Assembly (NCBI GenBank): GCA_024362935.1
Contig: JANCRA010000124.1
Coordinates: 744,001-808,000, forward strand
Origin: Setophaga petechia
Lineage: Eukaryota > Chordata > Aves > Passeriformes > Parulidae
DNA length: 64,000 nucleotides
Direction of reading: 5' to 3'
Within the stretch, counting starts at the first letter, position 1. Each line of letters opens with the position of its first letter. The notes below the pieces were generated by a model. It was not told where the DNA came from, did no database searches, and saw only the letters and a list, made by a program, of their open reading frames with translations. Below are positions 13,895 to 24,813 of the stretch, one piece after another. The position numbers and the translations under genes are program-made.

Positions 13895-13973
13895 GTTGGA
13901 AGAACACAGCATCTTTTTCTTTTCCGCTTCCTGAGAAGTTACCCTCCAGACTGTATGCATGTGTGAAATACAG
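13895..13973 (+). other. possible cryptic exon, 79 bp
   Basis: A pyrimidine-rich tract ending in GCAAG precedes 13895, and the segment ends CAG followed by GTATGT, a strong donor. Of the three frames only the third is open throughout, giving about 25 residues of no recognisable family. Exon-like borders of this quality occur by chance in 64 kb, so this is only a candidate. Confidence 0.15.
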
Positions 13974-15087
13974 GTATGTAATTTTTTCTGATTTTACTGT
14001 CTCATTAAATCCATCAACACAAGTTTAAGAAAAATTCAAAAATCCAGAATCAGTTAACAATTACTTCAGCTTTCTTTTTGCATTATGTAAATAAAGGAAA
14101 AGATATGTAGGCATTTTCTCCCTTTCAGATAAACTCTGTGTCTTTGGAGAAACTTAGTTGGAGACTGTAACACTGTGCAGGGAGAAGGCATCTGTAAAGG
14201 TGAATGCGACTTGTTCAAGTGGTCTGCTTTCCATTAAGTATATCTGAACAAGTTGCCCACATAGGCTTCTGCATTTCAAGTTATTTTGTGCTGTCATTCA
14301 CCACTGTGAATCAAATGGAAAATAACTCTAGGACTGCCATTAACAGTGTGTGTGCAGGTAGGGCAGTGCTGAAGAAGGGTTGATGCTGAAACTATGTCAA
14401 ATTTGCCAGCAGTGAATGACTCAAAAAAAGGAAAAAATTTGCGGTGGGCTCACTATAATAATCTTTTTAGACCTTATACTAATGACCAGAACATTAGTAC
14501 GGTCCCAAGGCTAAATAGAACAGATTTTATCACAAGGCTGTTTCATTATATCATAAAATTTTGCCTTTCAAAGATGAAAAAACCTCCAGTCAGTTCTGCA
14601 ACATGTGCGCTGCTTCAAAAGTTCTGATTCTTATTGACTACAGAGGCTGAAGGGGGAAAATCAGATCAATGTGTGCCAAGAGTTTGCAAGCCAAGGTAAC
14701 ATCCATGCTGCCTCACATTTGTGCTTGGAAATAGATTTGTTTTCAACTTTCCACCTGCATATATGTATGCAGTTACTTCACTTCCATAGACATGTGGCTT
14801 GCTGTCTTTTTTGTGCCCAGCTGCTGACTTCCACTTTTAATCAAATTTCTAAACATATGGCTGATAACATCCTGGGAGAGGGGGCCCAATTACTAAAACC
14901 ATGGTGATTGATACCATAGGGGCAGGATCTGTGATTGGACAGTCAGAAATAACACATAAAATTCTTTTAATTATACTTTAAATGAACTATGGACTGGTTT
15001 AAGGCAAACAAAATGTTAGGTGGAATGTCTATATAGCAGTATTTTTTACTTGCTCTTATAGGAGTAATGGTAAATGCAATTGTGTGC

Positions 15088-15615
15088 TGTTTTAGGCTGG
15101 GGTAGAGTTAACTTTCTTCAGAGTGTCAGGTGTTATTACTGAGCAGGGCTTACACTGAACCAAAGACTTTTCCGCTTTTTGTACTGCCAAGCTGGTGAGG
15201 AGGTTGGGCATGCATGGGAAGCTGGGAGGACACAGAGCCAGGGCAGGTGACCCAGACTGGCCAAAGGGATATTCCAGACCATTTGACATCCTCCTCAGTA
15301 TTTAAAGCTGGGCACAAGAAGGAGGAATGGGGAATGTTTGGGGCGATGGTATTTGTCCTCCCAAGTCCCCGTGAGGCATGAGGCAGCCCTTCTGTCCTGG
15401 AGATGTGAAACACCTGCCCACCCATGGGAAGCAGGGAATGACTTTGTTTTTCTTTGCTTGTGTGCAGCTTTTGCATTCCCTATGCAACTGCATTGATCTT
15501 AACCCATGAGTTTTCCACCTTTTATCCCTAGAGTTCTTTCCCTGATTCCCCTGGTAGGGCAGGTGGTGGGTGGCTGTGTCTGGTGCTGGTAGCTGGTTGG
15601 GGTGAAACCATGACA
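15088..15615 (+). mobile_element. solo LTR, avian ERVL-like
   Basis: The element begins TGTTTTAGGCTGGGGTAGAG and ends CATGACA, so it has the TG...CA ends of an LTR. Its length of 528 bp and several internal stretches match what I remember of the avian ERVL LTR: TTAACTTTCTTCAGAG, CCAAAGGGATATTCCA, and the CCCATGGGAAG segment. A TATA-like TATTTAAAG sits at about 15299-15307. The region expected to carry the polyadenylation signal reads CTATGCAACTG and looks mutated. The five bases on each side (TGTGC and ACTTG) do not match, so no target duplication remains. No internal retroviral genes are next to it, so this is the usual product of recombination between two LTRs. The family name comes from memory, not from a search. 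Confidence 0.82.
15297..15308 (+). promoter_or_regulatory. TATA-like box inside the ERVL-like LTR
   Basis: AGTATTTAAAGC lies where the LTR promoter is expected, about 210 bases from the LTR start. Related copies, as I remember them, have TATAAAG here, so this one is probably weakened. Confidence 0.45.
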
Positions 15616-15699
15616 ACTTGTAAATCCTTGTCTTTTTGTCCCACTTTCCACTTTTAAACCCTTTCACCACTTGTTATCTAATTAATAGTAGATTGGGAG

Positions 15700-17507
15700 T
15701 TTTCAGGCAACTGGAGAAAACCAGGTCACAGGAACTGTCTGCTGAAAGTCATATGCCACTTTTTCCTTCAGGCAAGGGACAAGAACAATGCATCCCAATT
15801 AGCAGGAAATCAGACAAAGAAGGCAAGAAACCACCGTGGTTGAATAAAGAACTGCTGTCATTCCTCAATTATAAACAGGAAATACAAAGGCAAAAGACCC
15901 TTGGAATGAGCACAGAGAGGTTGTCAGAGGAAGCAGAAATAAGATGAGGAAGGCCAAGGCCTTATATCTGGCCAAGGATTTCAAGGAGAACAAGAAGGGT
16001 TTCTTCAAATACATCAGTGACAAAAGGAAAGCTAGGGATAGTGTGAGCTTGTTACTGTATGGAAGAGGGATCCTGGTAAGAGAGGATGCAGAGAAAGCAG
16101 AGTTACTGAACACCTTCTCTGCACTGGTCTTCACTATGACCAGGCATCAGCAATCTCTGACCCAGGACACAGAGTAAAGGAATGTTGAGAGGAAGACTTT
16201 CCCTTGGTCAAAGAGGATTGGGTAAGAGAACACATAGGCAAACTTGACATCCACAGGCCCATGGGCCCTAATGGAATGCACCTCAAATCCTTAGAGAGCT
16301 GGTGCCCTATTCTATAGGTAATCTTTATCCACATGAATGACAAGAAGATGATGAGGAGCAACCAGCATGGATTCAATAAAGGTAAATCATGCTTTACTAA
16401 TCTGATTTTCTTCTACAATGAGAAGACTACCTGGATGGATGATGAGACAGCAGTGGATATTGTCTGCCTTGACTTCAGCAAAGCTTTTGACACTGTCTCT
16501 CAGAGCAGCCTCATAGGCAAACTGAATGAGTGGACCATGAGAACTGGCTGAATGAGAGTCAGTGAAACAGGGTCAAGTTGGAGATCTGTCACTGATATTC
16601 CATACTGGGCTCAGCCTTGTTTGTTCTATCCATCAATGATTTGGGTGGAGGGCAGAGGCCTTCTCAGCAAGTTCACTGATGACCCAAAGCTGGGAGGAGT
16701 AGCTGGTAGCCCAGAGGGCTCTGCAGCTCTTCAGAAGGAGCTTGACAGGCTGGAGAGTTGGGCAGAGAAAATCTGTCTGGAATTCAGCAAAGGCACATAC
16801 AGGATCCTGCTTCTGGGGAGGAACAACTCCAGGCACCAGCACAGGCTGGGGTGACCTGCTGGGAAGCAGCTCTGCAGAGAAGGACCTGGGGGTCCTGGTG
16901 GACAACAAGCTGTCCATGAACCAGCACTGTGCCCTGGGATGCATTGAGAAGAGCATCACCAGCAGGTCAAGGGAAATGATCCTGCCCTTCTGCTGAGCCC
17001 TGGCAAGGCTGCATTTGGAGTCCTGTGTCCTGTTTTGGGGTCCCCAGTTCAAGACAGACAAGGACACAGTGTAGCTGGTCCATTGGAGGGCCACAAAGAT
17101 GATTAAGGGACTGGAGCATCTTTCTTATAAGGAAAGGCTGGGCAAGTTGGGGCTGTTCAGACTTGAGAAGAGGCAACTGCAGGAGGACCTTATCAATGTC
17201 TGTAAGTGTCTGAAGGGACAGTGTCAAGAGAATGGAGCCAGGCAGCAAGCAAGGACAAGACACAATGGGCAGAAACTGATGCACAGAAGTTCAGCGTGAA
17301 CATGAAGAAGAATTTCTTTACTGTGCGGATAACTGGGCACTGGAACAGATTGTACAGAGAGGAGGTGGAGTTTCCTTTGTTGGAGATTTTCAAGAACCTC
17401 CTGGATGCAATCCAGTGCCAAATGCTCTGGAACAACCCTGCTTGAGCAGAGGTTGCACTAGATGACTCACTGTAGACCCTTCCAATTTTACTTTTTCTGT
17501 GATCCTG
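15700..17507 (+). mobile_element. CR1 LINE, 5'-truncated and internally deleted
   Basis: A plus-strand CR1 runs from the end of the endonuclease-to-RT linker to the 3' terminus. The left boundary is uncertain: recognisable CR1 protein begins at about 15780 (IPISRKSDKEGKKPPWLNKE), and 15616-15780 is not clearly part of it. The 3' end is at about 17507, where the sequence reads TTTTTCTGTGATCCTG. The copy lies about 85 bp after the ERVL-like LTR. It lacks roughly 80-100 codons before the HGF-KGKSC segment and is frameshifted repeatedly, so it is a dead copy. Confidence 0.9.
15786..17445 (+). pseudogene. CR1 ORF2 reverse-transcriptase remnant
   Basis: Pieces of the CR1 polyprotein appear in order in changing frames. 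The linker with PPWLNKELL is at about 15825-15860. The segment with KAKALYLAKDFKENKKGFFK and EKAELLN is at about 15947-16115. SNQHGFNKGKSCFTNL begins near 16360, and LDFSKAFDTV lies at about 16469-16500. FTDDPKLGG, the catalytic box with both aspartates kept but Ala changed to Thr, is at about 16671-16697. LDRLESWAEK follows, then EKDLGVLVDNKLSMN near 16880-16925, GLEHLSYKERLGKLGLF near 17110-17160, and the C-terminal MKKNFFTVR-HWNRLYRE block near 17300-17370. The PDDWK-to-PGNYRP block that should precede HGF is missing, which marks an internal deletion near 16310-16330. Stops and frameshifts rule out function. Confidence 0.88.
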
Positions 17508-20421
17508 CAAAGATAACCCACTCCTTCTGGTCTAAATTGGGTTCCTGCTTCTCCACAAAAAGCCCTGGAGTACCTGGGGGAGGGGAAATGAAATGGTAAA
17601 ATTCTGACACAGGCTAAGAAAGTCTTTCCTCAAGAGGCCTAATCAGAGTTTGCCTGCCTTGTAACTTAACTTTTGCCAGTATTGAAGTTATCTAGGCTTC
17701 CCTTACCTGACAGACTTGGAAGAAATTACATGTCTAAACAGACAACATATAGCATTGTGACTGAAGGAAACAAAGAAAAATCTCATTTGCAGCACTTTGT
17801 ATTAAACACACTTTTATCAGAATAAGTTTATGTGATGAATTTGTACCACCTGGTTCAGAGGAGATCAGAGGAGTCCTAACATGTAGCTTTTCATGCAGCT
17901 TTACCCTCAGACAGCACTAATGACAGGAGTCTGACACCCCTCTGAGTCACTCTGGTGCTCTTTTGCACCATGAAGACACATCTTTAATATGTGTTCTCTG
18001 TTGATTCATGCCCAGAGGATGGGCATGGGAGACACCTGCACAGCTCTGGAAGAAACCAGATTTCCAGCTTCATGCACAAAGCCCAACTGAGCATTCACTG
18101 AAGGTATTCCCTTGAGAGATCTCCACTGGTAAAGAAGTGCTACTGCTGCTTCGTGTTCCCAGTAGCCAGTTTGCATATCTCTTGGATCAGAATGAATTCT
18201 CTTTTTAGAAGGACCCAGTCAGTGCTACCGCTTACATAGAGCTGACAAATTCTGCTTTCACGGGGAGGAAGATTCTAAGAGCAGGCCCATCCAGAACACA
18301 GCATCACAGTGAGCCGAAGAAGACCCCACCCCTCCATGAAATGATTAATGTTCTGGTCAGAAGTCATGTCCTCCTGCCTGTCATCCACGTTTAATTAATT
18401 CCTCTTTGTGGGATGGGAATCCTCTCAAAGTAATACCTCTTTAAAACTGCCTCATATAATGGACCAGAATTCTAGACACCTAAATTCTAGACACTTCCCA
18501 CAAATTTCAAGTTCATAGAATTCAGTAGATAATTTGAGTTTTGTTAAAGACCACTACCAACTTGGAAGACTGTAACTGATTGTTGAATTTGGTGGAACAG
18601 GTATGTAAAGCAACTGAAAGTCTCTTTCTGATTGCATGCAATAGGAATTTTCCATCAGGTACTGAGCTACCATATAAGGAAAGGAAGTATTATAGACAGC
18701 TAGAACAGCTGTGTGTCTGGTTAATCCCTTTTTTTCCATGCCCCTTTCAGGAATGAGCAGGAAGTAAATACGCACCGTGTTCAGATTCATCATTTATTAG
18801 AGATTAAAGATAAAATAATATTGTCTTCCATTAATATCAAACATGCCTAAAAATGATGCTTTTGAGTACCTCAGGGCCAAAAGAGCAGGGGACACGTTTA
18901 CCATATAAGGGTCATTCATTTAGGAATAAGCTTCATAATTTAAGGAAAAGGACCAAATTGTGCCTCACTCAGTGCATCCTATTCTTTTCAGCGGAATGTT
19001 TTCCCTCCCAGCAACTCTGCCCTGAAAGGTGGTGAGCTGACTCATGCTGTCTGGCCAGACAGGGACACAATGCTATAAAGCAGTGGGTGGAGAGCACAGA
19101 ATTAAAAAACATGTGTTTTAATGGATGTTTCTGAGTATTGATATTGTACCTGATTCAAGGAAAAATATCTTAACAAACTTAACTAATAGCTTATCTGGAC
19201 CAAATGCAATTCTCAGACATTGGCTTCCAATGCCAAGGGATAGAATTGTAAATCTGGACTCAATTCAAATAAATAAAATACCTTCTTCCTAGTGGCTAAG
19301 CAAACAACCCTTCATATTTATACACCCAGAAACACAGACAGCTGGAGGGGGTTGCTGTGGGCAAGTGAAAGACCTCATCTCCGCAGATGAATTTTGTAAC
19401 CAAGACCCTTCCTATTCCATAATGGAAAAACTCCAGATTTGAGCTCCATTAGAGGTCTTGCACTTTGTGCTGAAAGCAACTCTTTAGTTCAGCTAGCTTA
19501 TCACTGAAAAGCTAGTGATAAAACTGTACCCAGCATACATACTCAAGGCTATAAGCAAACACAAAATAAATGTTTGTCCTTTGCATAATATTTGTCCAAG
19601 TTATCTTACTCCTTCACCATTTTGCAGAATTCTTATCTATTTTGTCTTGAGCAACTTCGTTGCTAAGAAGATTTTTCAAGATGAATAGTAATAAATATCT
19701 TTGTTTATAAAAATAATGACAAAATATTTTTAAGAAACTAAAACCATGGGGTTTTTTACATTTTTCTGAAATTCAAGGAAAAAAAAAAAGCTAGAGATAA
19801 ACCACAGAACAAGTTTTCAAGGAACAAAGATGCATGGACACCATTGCACATCAATCACACATACCTTAAGTGTCCTCTAACCATTAGTTCATCCCTGTTC
19901 TAAGTGGAGTTATGACATCTAAGATACGATATGGCAGCTAATGCAAAAGAAATACAAGGTGTAACTGCAAGGTGTAACTCCATCAACAAATATGAGTGCT
20001 CCATCTGCATGGTAACTACTCATCGACAAATACAGAATTTAATGTGATAGCAGCTTTTTGTTTCATTTACAGCTACTACTCTATCATTTGTAAACATCGG
20101 CACTAAGGACGAGGAAGGTGGGAGTACTTTTTATTTATGTATGCCTCCCATCTGGTAAATACAATTGCTTTAAGGTACCTTAGATGCTATATGGAATGTG
20201 CAGCTTTTAAAAAATAATGGGAATTATCTGCCATGGCCACACATGCAACCACAACACCAAATACACTCTAGCCATTTAGTGTTATTTCCCTTTTCTGTAA
20301 TTGTGACTCATACAGATGATCAGGTTAACAGGATTAAAATTGTTTAGTCACTAGTGGAAAATATTGTCTAGTCCACATACAGCATTCACCAAGTCTTCGG
20401 GATATTTAAACCATTTTAGAT

Positions 20422-20455
20422 ATTCAATACTTCAGCAGGAGTTGAAGTATTGAAT
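20422..20455. repeat. perfect inverted repeat, 13-bp arms
   Basis: ATTCAATACTTCA (20422-20434) and TGAAGTATTGAAT (20443-20455) are exact reverse complements separated by 8 bases. Confidence 0.88.
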
Positions 20456-20540
20456 CCCAAGATTTGTGAGTCCCAAGATTTGTAAAAGAAACAAATGACC
20501 ATCTTTCAGAATACAAGCCTCGACTTTTAAGAAAATGGTA

Positions 20541-20566
20541 GGGGGTGAGTATGGGGCAGGGGGGGG
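20541..20566 (+). other. G-quadruplex-forming motif
   Basis: GGGGG, seven bases, GGGG, CA, then eight G residues provide four G runs with loops of at most seven bases on the plus strand. It is surrounded by AT-rich DNA and not by a promoter-like context. Confidence 0.6.
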
Positions 20567-21480
20567 CAGAGGAAGAAAGAAAACTTGAAATATTCTTACT
20601 TAGCTTCAAAATGACCCAGTTAGCAGTACAAGAGTTTTGTTGTTTTCTGCTCATGCATTTCCTCCCCTAAGCCTTTGAGATCTCTCACTTAACTAATCAG
20701 AACAGCCCTTATGAAGCAGCGATGTGCAAAAGTGCATTGTGAAAGACACTGCAATTTACAATCAAGAAAGCTCTTGCAGGGGAATGAAGGAAAGATTTCT
20801 AGGGAAGATCAGCTTGGTTTGTTAAGTGTTTGGGCAAGGTCTCTGCATCTGTTTTTCATCAGAGCCTTGCCACTGAGCTGCAAGAAAAAATATAAATCAT
20901 ACATCAACTCCCTTTTTGCTCTGTGACATGGGGAGTCTAGTTACAGAAAGAAGGAGAACCAGTTTTTTAGGAAGCTGAATGGCTTCATCTGTGTGAACGA
21001 GGTAAGGCTAAAGTACAAGGCAATCTGAGGCTGCACACAAAATGTGTGCACAAATAAACCTGGTAAATCACTATGTGTGTCTTCTAGGTGAATAAAAATT
21101 AAAAGACAGTGGGGAAAGATGCTTTAATGTAAGTGAGTGAGTGACAGGTAGCAGTAGTCAGGCTTAGGAAGAGTCTTTTACTGTAAAGCCTCCATGGCTT
21201 CCCTCATTTTAGAGAAAATATGGAGGAAAGTACATTGAGAAAAAGCTGCTGAAGACAGTGAAAAAGTCGAATGCTAGACAATGCCTGGGTATGGTTATTT
21301 CTGAATTTCTGTGGTAGTGCTTCTTCCACTACTTTTCACTCCATTACTGTTCTTTATGACACAATAAGCCTATATAATCTGAAACTTTTCATAATTGTTT
21401 TCTGATCTCCCTTACTCAAGAAGTCTTTCCAACAGTTTGCATCACTTCTCTCTCTTGTTTGTTTGTCCCAAACTTCAGTC

Positions 21481-21511
21481 AAACAAACAAACAAACACAA
21501 AACAAAACAAA
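21481..21511. repeat. (AAAC)n / (AAAAC)n simple repeat
   Basis: Four AAAC units grade into AAAAC units. A short GTTTGTTTG run just upstream (about 21457) is the reverse complement, so the tract can fold back on itself. Confidence 0.85.
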
Positions 21512-21942
21512 GAAACCACTTGAAAACCTTCAAGAATGCAAGTACATTCATTCTATTGAGCTCAGAATCTCCCTGTGGTATAGACTGTCTTTTTGGACTT
21601 GAATTGTGCAGCACCTTGCATTGTCACATTCTAATATGTGGCTAATGGTCCTAAATATGATAATTAAAATGTAACTAGTGCATGATAACTTAAATAGAAA
21701 ATTTTCACTGCATTTAATAACACATAATGATAACAGTGTGCAAAGTACAATAATAAAAATAATGTCCCATCAATTTCTTTTACATATATGCATAATTAAG
21801 AAAACTTGCAGAAATTGAATGGTAATAACATTTGGACTTTTAAAAGCACGTTAAAAAACCCGTTCAATTTTGTGTACTGAGCAAATGGGCAGTGAATGAT
21901 TAATTTTTAAAATGTAGCTATTTTAAATTCCAAATTATTTTC

Positions 21943-22379
21943 ATAAAATCATAGAATAGTCAGGGTTGGAAAGGACCGCTGGAATTAATTTATGTCACTG
22001 TTTGAAGCAGGTCCAGTCAGATCAGGCTGCTTAGAGATTTGTCAAGTCAAATTTTAGTTTCTCCAGGGTCAGTGACTTCATACACTCTCTTGGCTCTGTT
22101 TCAATTCCTGATCTCTCACATGGTTTTTCCTAATACATAATGGGATTTCCCATGTTCCAGGTCATGTTGAGTGTATGTCATCCTGTTGGTGTTCACCACT
22201 GGGGAGTGTTAGTGTCCATTTTCTCTGTTCCCTCAGACCAGGCATTTGTGGACAGGAACAGGTTCTCTCCATCCCCTCCTCTTCCCAGGCTGAACTAGCC
22301 CAGTGACCCTCACCTGCCCTTGAATGCCCTATGCTCCATACTTGACCCTCACAGTGAGCCTTCTCTGGACTTATCCAGG
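21943..22379 (-). mobile_element. CR1 LINE 3' fragment
   Basis: The plus strand reads AAAATCATAGAATAGTCAGGGTTGGAAAGGACC at its left end, which is the reverse complement of a CR1 3' terminus. It continues with the CR1-typical TTTTTCCTAATACATAATGG and ends near TGAGCCTTCTCTGGACTTATCC. It is 5'-truncated at the junction with the next, oppositely oriented fragment. Confidence 0.85.
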
Positions 22380-22586
22380 AAGAAATTCATCACTGTGAGG
22401 GTGACAAAGCACTGGACCATATTGCCCAGATAAGCTGTGGGTGCTCCATGTCTGGGAGTGTTCAAGACCTGGCTGGCTGGAGCTCTGAGGTACCTGGTCT
22501 AGAGGGAAATGTCTCTGCTCAACTCAGGAGCTTGGAACCAAATGACCTTTAAGTCCCTTCCAACCCAAACCATTCTATGATTCAGG
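22380..22586 (+). mobile_element. CR1 LINE 3' fragment
   Basis: It begins AGAAATTCATCACTGTGAGGGTG, runs through the well-conserved CR1 tail (CACTGGACCATATTGCCCAG, then GTTCAAGACCTGGCTGG) and ends CAACCCAAACCATTCTATGATTC. Only the last 200 bases or so of the element are present. It abuts the minus-strand fragment 5' end to 5' end. Confidence 0.92.
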
Positions 22587-24798
22587 TGTGTCTGCACAGC
22601 AGTCCTTGCATGTTGACTGCCCCACCCAGTCTGGTACTATTGCCATATTTCCAAGACTGCCATTCATCTCATCATCAGCATTGTCAAGAGACACATTGAC
22701 CAATGCTGTGACACGTCCTCCTTGCCTGTACCCCAGATATTTGTTTAGTTGCTGCAGGCCTGGAATGAGTAGAGTCTGTCTGCTGCTGACGCAGAGCACA
22801 AGGTCTCAGCCACACCTATCCCAAGGTGCTCTAAGTACTCTATGCTCCTCCATGTCCTCACTTCTCCCTTTAATCTGTGACTTGGGCTTTTGGCCTCTGC
22901 AGGATATCTAAAAAAGCCTCATGCAGATACTGTTCCTCCTTCCTAATGCTACGCCTGCTCGTCTACTCTGACACTCTTGAAATTACTTCTTCAAACATGG
23001 AATCCATGACTGAGATTCAGAAGAGACACATCTTCCTCATCATCTTTACTACATGGACCTGAGTCAGTGGACTCAAGAAAATATTAGTACCATTTGGCAG
23101 TTTGACCTTTTCCAGGTATGAGCATTTTAATACCTCCACATGGCCTCAGCAGCCCATGTGTGACACACGAACCTGTGAGTGCCTCTCTAGAGACAACTCT
23201 CTCCAAGTCCAGAGCAAGTGCCATGTGTCACAGTAGGTGTTTCAAATAAAGATTAATGTTGACATCACAAATATTTCTAAAGCACTTCTGCCTTGATGTT
23301 CATATGGAGAAAACAGTATTTTTCTTTCTCAGGATGCTTGAGATGTTTATATTTTTGCTCTCAAGAGATGCTTCAATACTATTAAGCTTCTCACCTTAGA
23401 CAAAAAGCAATAAATGATGTGTGAAATAACCCATCATAGGCGTAAACCAAATTACTTTCTTAATGCCCTTCCGAAATGCAAACATTTCCTTGCTGCAACT
23501 TACTGTTTGGCTATTCATAATCAGAATGTGTTTTCCTGACTCTGAGGAACTCAAATAAAAGGGCTGTTCCTACACGCCCTGGCAGACTTACTGGCAGAAT
23601 TACCTGCTGTGGCTCTGTGGATGAGCCCCAGCCACTCAGACAGTTGAGTGTAAGAGCTACTCCTAAAAATCACGCCTGCATGCAGAAATGATCCTTGCTG
23701 AGACTGTAGCTTAGGGGCATGGGAAAAGGTTCAAACAACCAACAAGAGATTATTCAATGCAATAAAAACAAAGCTCACAGTTCAATCTCCTTCTGGTGAT
23801 CATTGTCTCCTCAGCCTGCTGTCAGCTGACACAGAGAAAGGAACTGTAACTCAGTTTATCAAACCAAGAAACGTTTTATCAGCTAATAACCCACTAAGTC
23901 ATTTTAATTCCAGTGCTTATCTTTATGACAAGTATACTGACTGGCTGCAATACATTCTAAATATTTAGATGAAGGAAGGTCCTAAGAGTGACTGCTATAT
24001 GGAAGACCATGCTCTTCAGAACCTGAAAACCTGAAGGTCCAGCTATATCTCCCCAAAATTCAAACAAGATATTTTTAAAGAATAATCCTTGTCCCTTCAG
24101 TTTCATTTAGAATGAAGCAGCAAAGGAAAATTTGTTCATCTGCTGTCACTGAGTACCAGTTTTCAGAACCATTGTTCACTGAGAGTTTGCAGGTCCAGGC
24201 ACAGTCCCTGCCCATCCATCTCTGACCTGGAGACAAAGCAAACTTCTTCATGCCTCGAGACGAGGCTGTAAACAGTGGCTGATCATCTGTATTATCTCCT
24301 GCCAAAGAACACAGAAAAACAGAGATCTATAGTCCTGAAAGCAGATACGCCAAAAGACTTAACATTTATTCTTCTGCCCCATAAAAAGTAACCAAGGCAA
24401 ATATCTAATCTGAACATTTACCACTCATCTCTAGCCATCAGATGATCTTCTTTGCACAACCATTTTCACTCTGAATCTCTGTGCCAGTAAAGATCTAAAG
24501 TTCTCTTCCTTGAATAAAGAATAGTTGACTGAGATGGCAGCTACATCAGGTCTGTGATGAATGAGACAAGGATGCTGCAGGCCCGGGCTGGAAGGAGAGC
24601 CTGGGGAAGGGTGACCTGAAAAAATCATGGATTTATGCAGAGAGCAATGTACTAGGCTTTGTAGAACCTGTTCACATGCTGACTACTGATGGGACACTGA
24701 GTGAAGGTGTTCAAAGGCCAGTTCAGGATACAGTTTCTTTCACAGTTGTTGGGTCAGGGATTATCACCTTCTCTATCCAGAAGGGTTGTACGGCCTTC

Positions 24799-24813
24799 TT
24801 TTTTTTTTTTTTT
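24799..24813. repeat. poly(T) run, 15 bp
   Basis: Uninterrupted T homopolymer with no retrogene recognised on either side. Confidence 0.9.

Larger units (their letters stand above)
8301..15087. other. gene-free stretch
   Basis: Long AT-rich interval without a recognisable gene or transposon. It holds a short CA microsatellite (11860-11873), a perfect hairpin (12120-12143) and one segment with exon-like splice borders (13895-13973). Conserved non-coding elements could lie here, but that cannot be judged from one sequence. Confidence 0.5.
17508..21942. other. gene-free stretch
   Basis: No gene or transposon was recognised. It includes a G-quadruplex-like run (20541-20566), a perfect 13-bp hairpin (20422-20455) followed by a 16-bp period direct repeat (CCCAAGATTTGT at 20457 and 20473), and an (AAAC)n tract near 21481. 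Confidence 0.5.
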
